Below, one piece after another: positions 35,238-44,010 of a stretch of DNA of 60,286 bases (the first letter of the stretch is position 1; every line of letters starts with the position of its first letter). The position numbers and the translations under genes were made by a program. The stretch comes from an uncultured Chthonomonas sp. Lineage in GTDB: Bacteria; Armatimonadota; Chthonomonadetes; Chthonomonadales; Chthonomonadaceae. The notes under the pieces are model-generated. The model was not told the origin of the DNA. It searched no databases and worked only from the letters and a program-made list of their open reading frames with translations. The DNA lies in the NCBI GenBank assembly GCA_903919615.1, contig CAIXIX010000209.1, positions 1-60,286 on the forward strand. Reading direction: 5' to 3'.

Positions 35238-35993
35238 TTAGAATCCTCTGCCGCCGCCACCGCCGCCAGACATTCCACCGCCCATGCCGCCGCCACTCAT
35301 GCCGCCGCCCATGCCGCCCATGCCGCCGCCCATGCCACCCATGCCGCCGCCCATACCACCCATGCCGCCGCCCATGCCGCCCATGCCGCCGCCCATGCCA
35401 CCCATGCCGCCGCCCATACCACCACCCATGCCACCACCCATACCGCCCATACCCATCTGCTGGACGCGGTACCCGACGTTAACGATATTTCCGCCGAATG
35501 CGGTAACTATATCGGTGGCGCTGAGGTTAGTGACATTGATGCGACCTAGCTTGTAGCCGCCGCTGTTGGGGGTATCTTTTTCTGGCTTCTCGGTACCTTC
35601 GGAGCTAAGGCTCTTATCGTCCTCTACCTTCGGCACCACGCTGTAGATGCCGTTCTCCACCTTGTATGTCAGTGGAGTATTGGTTGATTTTAATAAGGTC
35701 TCAAGTGCAACACGGAATGGCACCTGGGTCAGGTGAGCCGTGACCGTAAGCGCCTTGAGGGAGTCATCGATCGTAAAGTTAGCCTTTACCTGCGAAAAGA
35801 GCAATTTGAGACCGTAGTACAAATTGGTCGATTCAAGATCCAGGTCGATCTTCTTGTTTGCCGGGTCGTTCGTAGCTGTGTTCGACTGACCACCATCTTG
35901 TGCCTGCGCATTCGCGCAAACGGGCATAGCAACTAATCCCAGGGCCGTCAACGCGAGAGCTGACAGGCCAATTTTGGCGAATCTATCTAACAT
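35238..35993 (-). CDS. STN-domain protein with MGGMGGG heptad repeats
   Basis: Exported protein of 251 aa from the ATG at 35993, which has GGAGGAG 8 nt upstream. Signal peptide ending near residue 29 (CANAQAQD). An STN/secretin-N-like domain (about 45-115) has KKIDLDLESTNLYYGLKLLF and VPFRVALETLLKSTNTPLTYKV (each quoted in part). A short polar linker leads to INVTNLSATDIVTAFGGNIV, typical of secretin N1 folds. The last roughly 75 residues are almost only Gly and Met, in repeats of MGGMGGG. It carries secretin N-domain features but no pore domain. It lies between PilP and the secretin, so it may be a detached or plug-like N-domain partner of the pore. Confidence 0.8.
   Translation of the reverse strand: MLDRFAKIGLSALALTALGLVAMPVCANAQAQDGGQSNTATNDPANKKIDLDLESTNLYYGLKLLFSQVKANFTIDDSLKALTVTAHLTQVPFRVALETLLKSTNTPLTYKVENGIYSVVPKVEDDKSLSSEGTEKPEKDTPNSGGYKLGRINVTNLSATDIVTAFGGNIVNVGYRVQQMGMGGMGGGMGGGMGGGMGGMGGGMGGMGGGMGGMGGGMGGMGGGMGGMGGGMSGGGMGGGMSGGGGGGRGF
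35278..35440 (-). repeat. Tandem 21-bp coding repeat (MGGMGGG)
   Basis: About five to seven copies of a 21-bp unit encoding MGGMGGG, with silent and near-silent variants. Because 21 is a multiple of three, copy-number changes would keep the frame. Unit boundaries are approximate. Confidence 0.85.
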
Positions 35994-36269
35994 CGTTTCA
36001 TCTCCTCCGAACCATCGAACAGCATATAACAGATGCCCGGTGTTTCGGTATGTCCCGGGTGTATCAAGGTGCAGGCGTCTCTGCCTGGTGCGTAACATCT
36101 TACTGTTTAGCATCAGGATTTGATTAACGTAACGCCTACATAGTGATAGACGGGTCCAATAATCGAAACGACATTGCTAAACGAACATTCAACGATTCAC
36201 GATTCTACCAGATTATTCCTGCTGACTGGTGAGGTGACCGCTGATTTGTTTACATTGGAAACGAATCTT

Positions 36270-36995
36270 TTAGTCCGCTCCTTTACCACGCCCGGAACCT
36301 GGACCACCGCCAACCGGTCCAGCACCCCTTCCGGCGCGTCCACCAAATGATCCAGGGCCGCCAGGTCCTGGTCCTCGCGGCGCACCGCCGGTTTGACCGA
36401 ACGATGCAACGCTAGTACCAATCGGAGCATCGCTAAGTGGAACCTCCTGACGGTAGGTCACTTTGCCTTCTACACTCTCAAGGGTTACTGTCTGATCCTC
36501 GATGGATACGACTTTGTAACTGCGCGAGCCTGTAGACACTCCGATATCGATGCTGCTGCCGGGCTTTACAATATCGACTTTGTTAGACTGCTCGAGAATT
36601 GCAAAGACGCCGTCACCGGTCATGATTCCTGAGACTCTCAGCGCTGGTTCCTCACGGATAGTAACTCGTTTTGTAGGCGGTGGCTCTACATCAGGATCTG
36701 CCAACCGTACTGGCAATATCTTATCGAACACATACGGTGGCGGTGGCGGGACTGTCCACGGGATATAGAACGGGTCTTTACCCACGTGATGTGCAAGTTT
36801 ATACGGTGGAGCTGCGGGCGCCGCTTTACCGGCAGCCGGTCCAGCTCCTGGACCTTTTTGCCCGCCTTTTGGAACGCCCATCGGCGGTCCACCTGCCGGC
36901 GGCTGCTGTGCCAACGATACGCTGGTATGCATCACGCCTGCAACCAGTATCGCCGGAAGAGCCGCGGTCGCAGTGCATTTCAGTTTACGATTCAT
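36270..36995 (-). CDS. pilP: PilP-like pilus assembly protein with Gly-rich tail
   Basis: Periplasmic pilotin-type component linking PilN/O to the secretin (241 aa), placed where pilP always lies. Signal peptide about 1-29 (SVSLAQQPPAG). A Pro/Gly-rich linker (30-65) leads to KDPFYIPWTVPPPPP, like the PilP DPF motif. The beta-domain has LRVSGIMTGDGVFAILEQSNKVDIVKPGSSI (cited partially) and YKVVSIEDQTVTLES, matching the PilP/GspC homology-region fold. The C-terminal 45 residues are Gly-rich and end GGGPGSGRGKGAD, nearly the same tail as PilN and PilO. Identity rests on position and weak similarity. Confidence 0.75.
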   Translation of the reverse strand: MNRKLKCTATAALPAILVAGVMHTSVSLAQQPPAGGPPMGVPKGGQKGPGAGPAAGKAAPAAPPYKLAHHVGKDPFYIPWTVPPPPPYVFDKILPVRLADPDVEPPPTKRVTIREEPALRVSGIMTGDGVFAILEQSNKVDIVKPGSSIDIGVSTGSRSYKVVSIEDQTVTLESVEGKVTYRQEVPLSDAPIGTSVASFGQTGGAPRGPGPGGPGSFGGRAGRGAGPVGGGPGSGRGKGAD

Positions 36996-37028
36996 ACTGT
37001 GCTGTGCCTCCGTACCAATCCGTGCCGA

Positions 37029-37898
37029 CTAATCGCCGCCCTTTTTCGAGCCACTGCCAGGGCCGCCGCCGGACGCAGGTCCTCCTGTTGCAGGACCAGA
37101 CATTCCACTCTTGCCACCCATGCCACCCATGCCGTTTGCGGGGCCGCCGCCCATGATACCAGCGCCACCACCTGTACCACCACCGCCACCAGCGCCAATT
37201 CGCGTATCGGCCGCAGGAGGAGCAGTCCAGGGAATGACGTACATTGCAAGTGTATAGCTTAGCGTGAGTTCTGGGCTCTGACCGGAAAGCGCTACTTCGC
37301 TGATTACTGGCATCCCATGTCCAGTCATACCGTTTATTCTTCGAATATGCGCCATTGCCTGGTCAAAGCTCTTGCAAACAAGAGTTACATTCCAGGGTTG
37401 TTTTCCTCCGGGGAAGGTAATGCTCGTAAGCGAGGCCACACCGTTTGGATCAGTTGCAAGTGGTCCGATGGGAAACTCAACGCCTTCGGCGCGAGTGATA
37501 CCTTCGGATCGTTGGGCATCATACCATTTTGTGATCCAGGTGCCCTCTTCGGCGGGAATATCATTCACAGAGAGCTTCTGGCCTTTACCGCCACCGAAAT
37601 AGGCAACGAGTGGATCTTTGTCCAGATTGTAGTTGGGCATGTATTTTCGGGCATAGATCGACCAATCAGAGTTGATCTTGACGGTATCCTGTTTCGCGGA
37701 TACGAGATCCTTTTTGGCCTTGCTCAATGCCGAATCGGTACCGCCAGCTCCCTCAGCCGCGGATGCTGCCGCCTTGGCAGTCTCGGTATCCTGATTCTTC
37801 GGTTTGATCATGCCGAAGAACAGTATCAGGCCGAGAAGAAGAAATACGACGCCACCGATTATATGGACGTGCAAAGCGGATAATTTTGGTGATTTCAT
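37029..37898 (-). CDS. pilO: PilO-like inner-membrane pilus protein with Gly-rich tail
   Basis: Bitopic inner-membrane protein (289 aa): TM helix at about 12-29 (GGVVFLLLGLILFFGM), a coiled-coil-like stretch (about 36-75), then the ferredoxin-like periplasmic domain typical of PilO, with WNVTLVCKSFDQAMAHIRRING and SPELTLSYTLAMYVI. The last 65 residues are Gly-rich (GIMGGGP, GMGGMGGK) and end in GGGPGSGSKKGGD. It starts 7 bp after pilN. Known PilO forms a heterodimer with PilN; the Gly tail is not part of the usual family. Confidence 0.82.
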   Translation of the reverse strand: MKSPKLSALHVHIIGGVVFLLLGLILFFGMIKPKNQDTETAKAAASAAEGAGGTDSALSKAKKDLVSAKQDTVKINSDWSIYARKYMPNYNLDKDPLVAYFGGGKGQKLSVNDIPAEEGTWITKWYDAQRSEGITRAEGVEFPIGPLATDPNGVASLTSITFPGGKQPWNVTLVCKSFDQAMAHIRRINGMTGHGMPVISEVALSGQSPELTLSYTLAMYVIPWTAPPAADTRIGAGGGGGTGGGAGIMGGGPANGMGGMGGKSGMSGPATGGPASGGGPGSGSKKGGD

Positions 37899-37905
37899 GT
37901 TCTAA

Positions 37906-38853
37906 CTAATCCCCTTTGCCTCGGCCGCTACCCGGACCGCCACCGCCAGTTGAAGGCGCGCCCATTCCGGCTCCGCCTTTTCCACCTATACCGCCCATGC
38001 CACTGGAAGGACCGCCGCCCATGATTCCGGCTCCGCCACCACCACCGCCGCCTGCGGGCCAGCCTGGTGCAGGTTCGCCTCCATCGAGCGCTTCCTTGAA
38101 CACGATCGTGGCAGTAAAGTTAAGTCCATGCTTGCCGCGAAGTTCACCAGGACCTACTGCATCGCTTGCTGCAGCGCCGCGGCCGGCGCCGCCACTTAAG
38201 CCTGCTGCACCTGCGCCAGTCATAACCGCTTGCATACTCTTAAGCTTGTTGCCTGCGCTCATGGTTCCACCAGAGCCTGGTCCATTGCCACCACCCATCA
38301 TTGGGCCGCCGAATCCACCAGGGCCGCCAGCGCTCGCAAGTGCGGATTGTGGCGTGTAGGATTTCGGAATTGTATCGAAATTAACGTGGTCAAACAGCGG
38401 GTTGCTTCGGAGCTGCTTCCACCAATTAATGACTGTTGCTTCGTCTTTGCCAAATCCCACAATGCTAACAGTTTTGTGCTGCGCAGGATCGATGTACAAA
38501 GACTTCAGGATGATCGAAGCGTCTGTGGGAGTTACATCCCGCACAACTTCGAACATGCCAGCCCATGAGTCGTTATACTTGCGGCCAGCGACAACGAATT
38601 TCTGCTTAGTCTCGATGTCGGCTCGTCGCTGCTTTTCGTCGTTGATCTGCTTGGTTACACCATCGGTCTGGCTCTTGAGCTGTTCCTTGGCCGCCTGATC
38701 ATCCTTGGCTGCCTGCAGGTTATCAGCGGCTGTCTTGTTAATGAACAGCAGGAAGAGCGCCAGTGCGAATACTGCTACTCCCCAGCCGATGCCAAGGTTG
38801 CGAATTTTGTTTTTACTATGGATATAGTCTGGAAGCAGGTTGATGCGTAGCAT
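37906..38853 (-). CDS. pilN: PilN-like inner-membrane pilus protein with Gly-rich insert and tail
   Basis: Fimbrial-assembly protein (315 aa). It starts with the conserved MLRINLLPDYIHSK, the PilN cytoplasmic motif that docks in the PilM groove. TM at about 22-40 (GWGVAVFALALFLLF) is followed by a coiled coil (40-85) and the periplasmic domain (FEVVRDVTPTDASIILKSLY). A Gly/Met-rich stretch of about 60 residues splits the C-terminal beta-strand region (HGLNFTATIVFKEAL). The final 55 residues repeat GIMGGGP and GMGGIGGK and end GGGGPGSGRGKGD. The last module is shared with PilO and PilP. Between pilM (88 bp) and pilO (7 bp). Confidence 0.88.
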   Translation of the reverse strand: MLRINLLPDYIHSKNKIRNLGIGWGVAVFALALFLLFINKTAADNLQAAKDDQAAKEQLKSQTDGVTKQINDEKQRRADIETKQKFVVAGRKYNDSWAGMFEVVRDVTPTDASIILKSLYIDPAQHKTVSIVGFGKDEATVINWWKQLRSNPLFDHVNFDTIPKSYTPQSALASAGGPGGFGGPMMGGGNGPGSGGTMSAGNKLKSMQAVMTGAGAAGLSGGAGRGAAASDAVGPGELRGKHGLNFTATIVFKEALDGGEPAPGWPAGGGGGGGAGIMGGGPSSGMGGIGGKGGAGMGAPSTGGGGPGSGRGKGD

Positions 38854-38941
38854 CGATATGTTTCTCCCAATGTTTTACGAACGTATATATCACGGCAAAG
38901 TCACTCGCCATGCGGACTGCGTCGTGCGTGAGTGTGCCGAG

Positions 38942-40357
38942 TTATTTCTTCTTTTTCGGAGCCTTGCTCTTGGCCTTGTTTGCACTTGGATCAGAGATTA
39001 GGTCCCGTGCGCCAAGACCGATGCTTATCGGGAATAGCGGCGACAACTCGTGAGCGTAGGTGGGCGACATCGACTTGGCCGTAAGCTGAATGTTACGGAA
39101 TGTGTCGGGAACTCTAGCAGGAACCCCAAGCTCCAATTCCAGGAACTGTGCGAGGTTCTTAAGGTTAGACGTGCCGCCTACTAACAACAGTTCGTGAATT
39201 GGCACATCGCCGGCTCGACCACGATAGTAATCAAGTGAGCGACGTATTTCCTGAACAAGCTCTCCGAGTACCGGGGCAATCGCCGCAAAGACCTGTGCTT
39301 TGAAGGCATCTCGCGCAGGATCGGAAGCAGAAACTGACGCTGGCAGGTTATCGACCGGGGCAGGCGCCGCTTCAAGAGGCTCCTCAAAACCCAGCGGAGC
39401 TCCGCTGGGAGCTTCAAGCGATTCACCCGGTGTAGCAAAATCGAAAGGCATTCGACCGGAAGGTGACGCGGTTGCGGATTGATCCGGACTTGCAAACGGG
39501 TCGGTTGGGGAACCAAATGGATTTGGCGCTGGCGCAGAGAAATCCTGGAAACCGGGAGCGCCGAAGGCCGCGCCGCCACCAAAGTCTGGCACTGGCGCGC
39601 TTAGCTGATCGAGAAGGACTTCACCGTACTCAATCTTGTATTTCTCTGCAGTAGCCTGATCGACACCCAGTGTGGCAGCGATCGCACGAGTCAAATTATC
39701 GCCTGCAAGTGGTAGTGTTCGGGGAAAGGTCAACAGCCGATCTCGGAATATACCGATTTCGGTATTTGACGCACCGATATTGATGATCGCTACTGTGTGC
39801 CCTATCGGACTTTGGTCGGCATCCATATCGAGAAGCGTTCGTCCGAGAGCCAGTGGCTCGACGTCGATGTATTTCGGCTTTAGCCCTGCCGCATTCAGCA
39901 TCTCGATATGGCGATCCACAAAATCCTGCTGAGCAACAGCCAGCAGCACGTCCATGTTCTGACCCTCGGCGTAACCTTCGGGCCGATCGATCGGTGCATA
40001 GTCCATGATCACTTCGCTGTTCGCGAAGGGTACATGGCGCTCAACTTCCCACTTCATCGTTTCGGCCAGCTCTTTCGAGTCCATTTGAGGGACCTCGATT
40101 ACGCGGACAACGACCGCGGACTGCCCTGAAACCGAACTGACAACATCCTTTGTGCCTATACCCGATTGCTTGAGCAGCGCCTTTACGGCCTGTCCTAGCA
40201 ACTGAGCATCCACGACGTCACTCTGAGCGTAAGCCTCGGGAGGCGTCGGAGCAACACCTAGCGCAACAACTTGCACCTGATTGCCCGATCGGCGAAGCTC
40301 GGCAACCTTAATCTGGTTGGAGCCGATATCCAGCCCGACATATGATCCACCCGCCAT
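38942..40357 (-). CDS. pilM: PilM-like actin-fold ATPase of the pilus inner-membrane platform
   Basis: Cytoplasmic actin/FtsA-like protein (471 aa from the ATG at 40357, with GAGGT 9 nt upstream; a GTG-type extension to 40393 lacks support). N-terminal YVGLDIGSNQIKVAELRR, the PilM ATP-binding start, then EVPQMDSKELAETMKWEVERHVPF (cited partially), INIGASNTEIGIF and LLLVGGTSNLKNL. A Pro/Ala/Ser-rich insert of about 80 residues (about 245-325) interrupts the second half. The C-terminus is a Lys-rich tail (KSKAPKKKK). It is the first gene of cluster A, with the promoter at 40421-40449. Confidence 0.9.
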   Translation of the reverse strand: MAGGSYVGLDIGSNQIKVAELRRSGNQVQVVALGVAPTPPEAYAQSDVVDAQLLGQAVKALLKQSGIGTKDVVSSVSGQSAVVVRVIEVPQMDSKELAETMKWEVERHVPFANSEVIMDYAPIDRPEGYAEGQNMDVLLAVAQQDFVDRHIEMLNAAGLKPKYIDVEPLALGRTLLDMDADQSPIGHTVAIINIGASNTEIGIFRDRLLTFPRTLPLAGDNLTRAIAATLGVDQATAEKYKIEYGEVLLDQLSAPVPDFGGGAAFGAPGFQDFSAPAPNPFGSPTDPFASPDQSATASPSGRMPFDFATPGESLEAPSGAPLGFEEPLEAAPAPVDNLPASVSASDPARDAFKAQVFAAIAPVLGELVQEIRRSLDYYRGRAGDVPIHELLLVGGTSNLKNLAQFLELELGVPARVPDTFRNIQLTAKSMSPTYAHELSPLFPISIGLGARDLISDPSANKAKSKAPKKKK

Positions 40358-40420
40358 GCTGTATCTACCTCGATTCGGCCGCCACCTATGCAAACACTAG
40401 ATTTGCGGCAGATTGGCCTG

Positions 40421-40449
40421 AGTATATAACGGTTTCCGGGGCTCGTGAA
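40421..40449 (-). promoter_or_regulatory. Promoter of pilus cluster A
   Basis: Minus-strand TTCACG (40449-40444), 17-bp spacer, TATACT (40426-40421); transcript start about 55 nt before the pilM ATG. The dyad seen at the cluster B pilus promoters is not present here. Confidence 0.55.
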
Positions 40450-40737
40450 AACCCCATCACTGCGCTCAATAGACGTGGTCAACCGGCGTGCTGCCAGCAC
40501 ACGTACCCCGCATTGTATCAGCTTTGCAGAGGCATGTCAACTGTTCCAGAGAGGGGCCGCGATTTTTTCGCCCGCTCGATGTCGCACATCTGTTTGTTTT
40601 GTTGCAGGAAAGCTCTTCCGGGTTCACATTACCGGAATTCATCGCACACGTTATGGGAAATTGACGAACGAAGGAACTGTTGCGATTCGGAAGAAACCGC
40701 TTGTGGCTTCAATTACGCTTCGTCAGAAACCCAATGA
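40450..40737. other. Noncoding stretch between pilM promoter and phosphatase gene
   Basis: No conserved frame, RNA or clear repeat. A short forward frame (40445-40777) runs through it into the phosphatase gene in antisense and has no family features; I treat it as noise. Confidence 0.5.
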
Positions 40738-41511
40738 TTACCTACCGCCATTGATACCATCGTATAGTTTCGGATAATCGGCCTTAACCCATTCCCGAAG
40801 CGACTTGCCCCTCGATGTCTCGCGGTATAGGTCAAAGAACTTGTTCATCGGGCGGGTATTTGTGAACTTAAAATGGCCGTAACGCCAGGTCAGCTGGTTT
40901 GTTTCCGCCGTATCGATAGGCTGGCCTAAATAGGCATTCGCGTAGACCGTACAGGCAAGGCCAGTTCGGTCTGCCCCAGCTTGACAGTGAATCAGAATTG
41001 GGTATTTCGCATGATCGAAAACATCGAACAATCGCGCGACGACTTCCGGGGATGGCAGCGCGCGTGCGCTGAATGCGTCGTCGATGTGATCGGCTCCGTC
41101 TTGCGAGCAAACTGCTATCTCGTCGTGATACCGTTTGTCCTTATCGCTTCCACCGCGCAGGTTGAGAACCGTTTTGATTCCATATCTCTTAATGACGGAG
41201 TCGAGTGAATTGCCGAACAGCCCGGCTGAGACCGCGTCGTATCCGTTTCCCGTTAGCTGAGCGCTTCGGTAAAGCTTCCCAGGAACCACCTCCCGCACAT
41301 TCCCACCGAAGACTCCAATATACGTTAGAGCGCAGAGCAACAGGGTAATTACGATTACTGCAATTCGCCATCTGCGGCGCGGTTTTCGGTAAGATGCGTT
41401 GTTCTTGTTGTCTACTATAACGGTTTCGGGTTCGTTTAAGTCCGACGAATTGTCCAGCTTCTGCAACTCATCCCTCAATCTTTTCGTCACGTATTTACTG
41501 AAGTGTACCAC
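40738..41511 (-). CDS. Membrane-anchored dual-specificity/tyrosine phosphatase-like protein
   Basis: Protein of 257 aa: basic N-terminal region, one TM helix at about 50-68 (IAVIVITLLLCALTYIGV), then a phosphatase-fold domain with VPGKLYRSAQL and the general-acid region. The CX5R active site is HCQAGADRTGL with catalytic Cys and Arg intact. The VLNLRGGSD segment is typical of DSP/PTP-like (DUF442-type or Siw14-like) families. Substrate could be phosphoprotein, phosphoinositol or nucleotide. The GTG start at 41511 is the best available but without a Shine-Dalgarno. It is divergent from the next gene by 27 bp. Confidence 0.8.
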   Translation of the reverse strand: MVHFSKYVTKRLRDELQKLDNSSDLNEPETVIVDNKNNASYRKPRRRWRIAVIVITLLLCALTYIGVFGGNVREVVPGKLYRSAQLTGNGYDAVSAGLFGNSLDSVIKRYGIKTVLNLRGGSDKDKRYHDEIAVCSQDGADHIDDAFSARALPSPEVVARLFDVFDHAKYPILIHCQAGADRTGLACTVYANAYLGQPIDTAETNQLTWRYGHFKFTNTRPMNKFFDLYRETSRGKSLREWVKADYPKLYDGINGGR

Positions 41512-41538
41512 GCTGTTTGCAGGCGCAACTCACGTGGT

Positions 41539-42018
41539 ATGTATCATAATATACTTGACACAGTGACATCCGTAAGCCGAGAGGTGATACTTCTGAAATC
41601 ATCGTTAATCGTTGCCGCAGGCTGCATTCTGGTTGTAGCCGCTGTCCTTGCGCCATCGGTACTGTTTCACTGTGTGTCCGGCGCGTTGAGAGTTGCCATT
41701 CCGGCAATGCTCTCCGGATGCCTACTTGGCGCTTGCATGGCTTTGATCACGCGAATACGGCGACCTGCCGTTATCTATGCATCGCTTCTTATCGGCATCG
41801 CTACTGCCTGGCCACTAATCCATCCTTGGCCCGCGATTCGGCTCGAAGATGTTGTGTCTGCTGAGGGCTCTATTCAAAGAGCTATCATGTACCTGGAGAC
41901 TATTCGTCCGCTCGCGTTTCTTGCCGGTGTCCCAATCTTTTACATTGGGTTAGGGCAGCACAGTGCAGATGTGATCGCTTCAGACTCGACGGGCGAAGGT
42001 CCGTCTAGTGGTGGTTGA
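41539..42018 (+). CDS. Multi-TM membrane protein of unknown function
   Basis: Not recognised. About 159 aa from the ATG at 41539 (a GTG-started frame extends to 41503, overlapping the divergent gene). Four probable TM helices: about 22-40 (SLIVAAGCILVVAAVLAP), 48-72 (VAIPAMLSGCLLGACMAL), 78-95 and 118-140. The tail is polar. It precedes the HtrA protease gene by 75 bp on the same strand. Function and partners unknown. Confidence 0.55.
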   Translation: MYHNILDTVTSVSREVILLKSSLIVAAGCILVVAAVLAPSVLFHCVSGALRVAIPAMLSGCLLGACMALITRIRRPAVIYASLLIGIATAWPLIHPWPAIRLEDVVSAEGSIQRAIMYLETIRPLAFLAGVPIFYIGLGQHSADVIASDSTGEGPSSGG

Positions 42019-42093
42019 GTGAACTACTGATAATGAAAACATTCTGCCGTTGTGCCAGGATCGCCTGGTTTATCGGTTGGGAGGATATTGGTG

Positions 42094-43239
42094 ATGGTTA
42101 CCATTTCAGCGAATGAAAGGAAAGGCGGACGTAAGGCCGCACTGTTATTGGTTACTGGTTTCGTCCTTGGAGGCCTGATCCTGCCGCACATTCAGATCTC
42201 CTGGAGATGGCCGGCCGGCAAAGCGGATGGAGGCCCAACACTGGGCGTTGCACCTGGTGTGCAGAAGCCGCTTTCTCCATCCGAGGTCTACGTACACGCC
42301 GCTCAGGTAGCAAGCAGGTCAATCGTCAATATTGATCGCTTTCAGCGTTACCGATCGACGAATCTTGAAGATTGGTTTTCTGGCAACCGCACACATGTTG
42401 AAACCAGCGAAGGTTCGGGAGTGATTATTAACGCTACGGGCGATATTCTGACGAATGAGCATGTTGTTGGCCAGGTAAATGACCAGGGGAAATCGATTCA
42501 TGTAACCCTGAACGATGGTACAGGCAGGTCTTTCACAGGTCGCGTTATCGGCGCGGACCACACCACAGATGTCGCCCTTGTCCACATCGACGCCACCAAT
42601 TTACCAGCGGCACAGATGGGAACGGTTAACGGGCTGTTGCCCGGCCAAATGGCTGTAGCGATTGGAAATCCTCTTGGATATCGCTTCACGGTTACCCATG
42701 GAGTCATCAGCGCGCTTGGCCGACCAATTAACGACGAAGAGGAGAATCGGGTTTACGATAGCTTAATTCAGACAGACTGTGCGATTAATCCCGGCAACTC
42801 TGGCGGCGCACTTGTAAATATAGATGGCCAGGTCATTGGCATTAACACCATCGTTGCAACGCATGCGCAGGGTATCGGTTTTGCAATACCGATCGACACA
42901 GCGCTAAACGTCGCTACGGAGCTAAAGAAATATGGCCGCGTTAAGCGCCCATGGCTTGGAATGGCAGTCGTAACGAACACTCACGAGATCGCAGCGGCTA
43001 ACGGAATACCGGACGTCGAGGGAGTTATTGCGGCTCAATTCGCCAGGGATGGAGCCGGCGTGAACGGCGGACTTCAGCGCGGTGATGTGATTGTGCGAAT
43101 AAATGGTAAGCCAGTTCGCAATCAAGAAGAGTACAAAAATATCGAAAAATCCCTGAAAATTGGTCAATCAATCTCGGTGGATGTGCTCCGGCAGGATCAG
43201 AAGATGACGGGCAAGCTCACTGTTGGGGAAGCGCGTTAG
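42094..43239 (+). CDS. HtrA/DegP-like trypsin-type serine protease with PDZ domain
   Basis: Envelope protease (381 aa). N-terminal TM anchor (about 16-32, LLLVTGFVLGGLIL). The trypsin-like domain has a complete catalytic triad: H123 (LTNEHVV), D159 (TTDVALV) and S226 (NPGNSGGAL). One PDZ domain (about 285-375) contains GLQRGDVIVRINGKPV. The ATG at 42094 follows GGAGG by about 9 nt; the longer GTG frame at 42052 is rejected. Single-PDZ HtrA proteins degrade misfolded envelope proteins. Its stop overlaps a potential GTG of queC (TAGTG), suggesting one transcript. Confidence 0.9.
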   Translation: MVTISANERKGGRKAALLLVTGFVLGGLILPHIQISWRWPAGKADGGPTLGVAPGVQKPLSPSEVYVHAAQVASRSIVNIDRFQRYRSTNLEDWFSGNRTHVETSEGSGVIINATGDILTNEHVVGQVNDQGKSIHVTLNDGTGRSFTGRVIGADHTTDVALVHIDATNLPAAQMGTVNGLLPGQMAVAIGNPLGYRFTVTHGVISALGRPINDEEENRVYDSLIQTDCAINPGNSGGALVNIDGQVIGINTIVATHAQGIGFAIPIDTALNVATELKKYGRVKRPWLGMAVVTNTHEIAAANGIPDVEGVIAAQFARDGAGVNGGLQRGDVIVRINGKPVRNQEEYKNIEKSLKIGQSISVDVLRQDQKMTGKLTVGEAR

Positions 43240-43256
43240 TGGGGACTGGAGGTTAC

Positions 43257-43946
43257 TTGAGCAGAGCGATTGTGCTTGTTTCGGGCGGTATGGATTCCTG
43301 CGTTACCCTCTCTATGGCTGCACAGGCAGGCCACGAACTGTATCCACTGCACATTAACTACGGACAGAGGACGGAGATTCGAGAACTGCAGGCATTTAAC
43401 GATTTAGCCGCTCACTTCGCCGTTCCGCCGGAACACCGCCTCGTAGTATCCATTGCGCATCTGGCTGCGATCGGCGGAAGCAGTCTCACTGATCCGAACA
43501 TTCCGGTATCTGCAGCGGACCTTAGCAGCGATGAGATTCCTACATCATACGTGCCGTTTCGAAACGCGCATCTGCTTAGCATTGCAGTGAGCTGGGCCGA
43601 AGTGATTGGCGCTTCTCACATCTTTATCGGCGCCGTGTATGAAGACAGCAGCGGATATCCCGATTGCCGCCCGTCCTACTACGCAGCCTTTAATGAACTC
43701 ATTAAGCAAGGCACGGCAACAGAGCAGAGCATTCGCATCGAAACGCCAATCATTTACCTGAAGAAGGAGCAGATAATTACAGAGGGCAACGCACTCAATG
43801 CTCCCCTGCACCTAACATGGAGCTGCTATCAGAACAATGACGTGGCCTGCGGTATCTGTGATAGCTGTGCGCTTCGCCTTCGCGGTTTCGAGCGCGCCGG
43901 TCTGGCCGATCCGATCAGCTACAGCATTCGACCGCATTACGAATAG
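43257..43946 (+). CDS. queC: 7-cyano-7-deazaguanine synthase
   Basis: ATP-dependent PP-loop enzyme making preQ0 from 7-carboxy-7-deazaguanine (229 aa) for queuosine. The PP-loop is SGGMDS, followed by HINYGQRTEIRELQ, YVPFRNAHLL and the zinc-site cluster CYQNNDVACGICDSCALR with four Cys. TTG at 43257 (GGAGG just upstream) matches the family N-terminus; a GTG at 43239 overlapping the htrA stop is an alternative. No queD, queE or queF is seen in the window. Confidence 0.95.
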   Translation: MSRAIVLVSGGMDSCVTLSMAAQAGHELYPLHINYGQRTEIRELQAFNDLAAHFAVPPEHRLVVSIAHLAAIGGSSLTDPNIPVSAADLSSDEIPTSYVPFRNAHLLSIAVSWAEVIGASHIFIGAVYEDSSGYPDCRPSYYAAFNELIKQGTATEQSIRIETPIIYLKKEQIITEGNALNAPLHLTWSCYQNNDVACGICDSCALRLRGFERAGLADPISYSIRPHYE

Positions 43947-44010
43947 AAGATTCAGCGTACCGCCTGCTCGATACGGCGGCGCTTGTATTCGTATCCTAAA
44001 ACATCTGAGG

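Noticed and set aside
40403-40412. GGCAGATT string near the cluster A promoter, like the pilus dyad half-site
   Set aside because: No partner half-site at N6 and wrong position relative to the -10; likely chance.
40445-40777. Possible 110-aa forward frame upstream of pilM
   Set aside because: It runs antisense into the phosphatase gene and has no start signal or family features.
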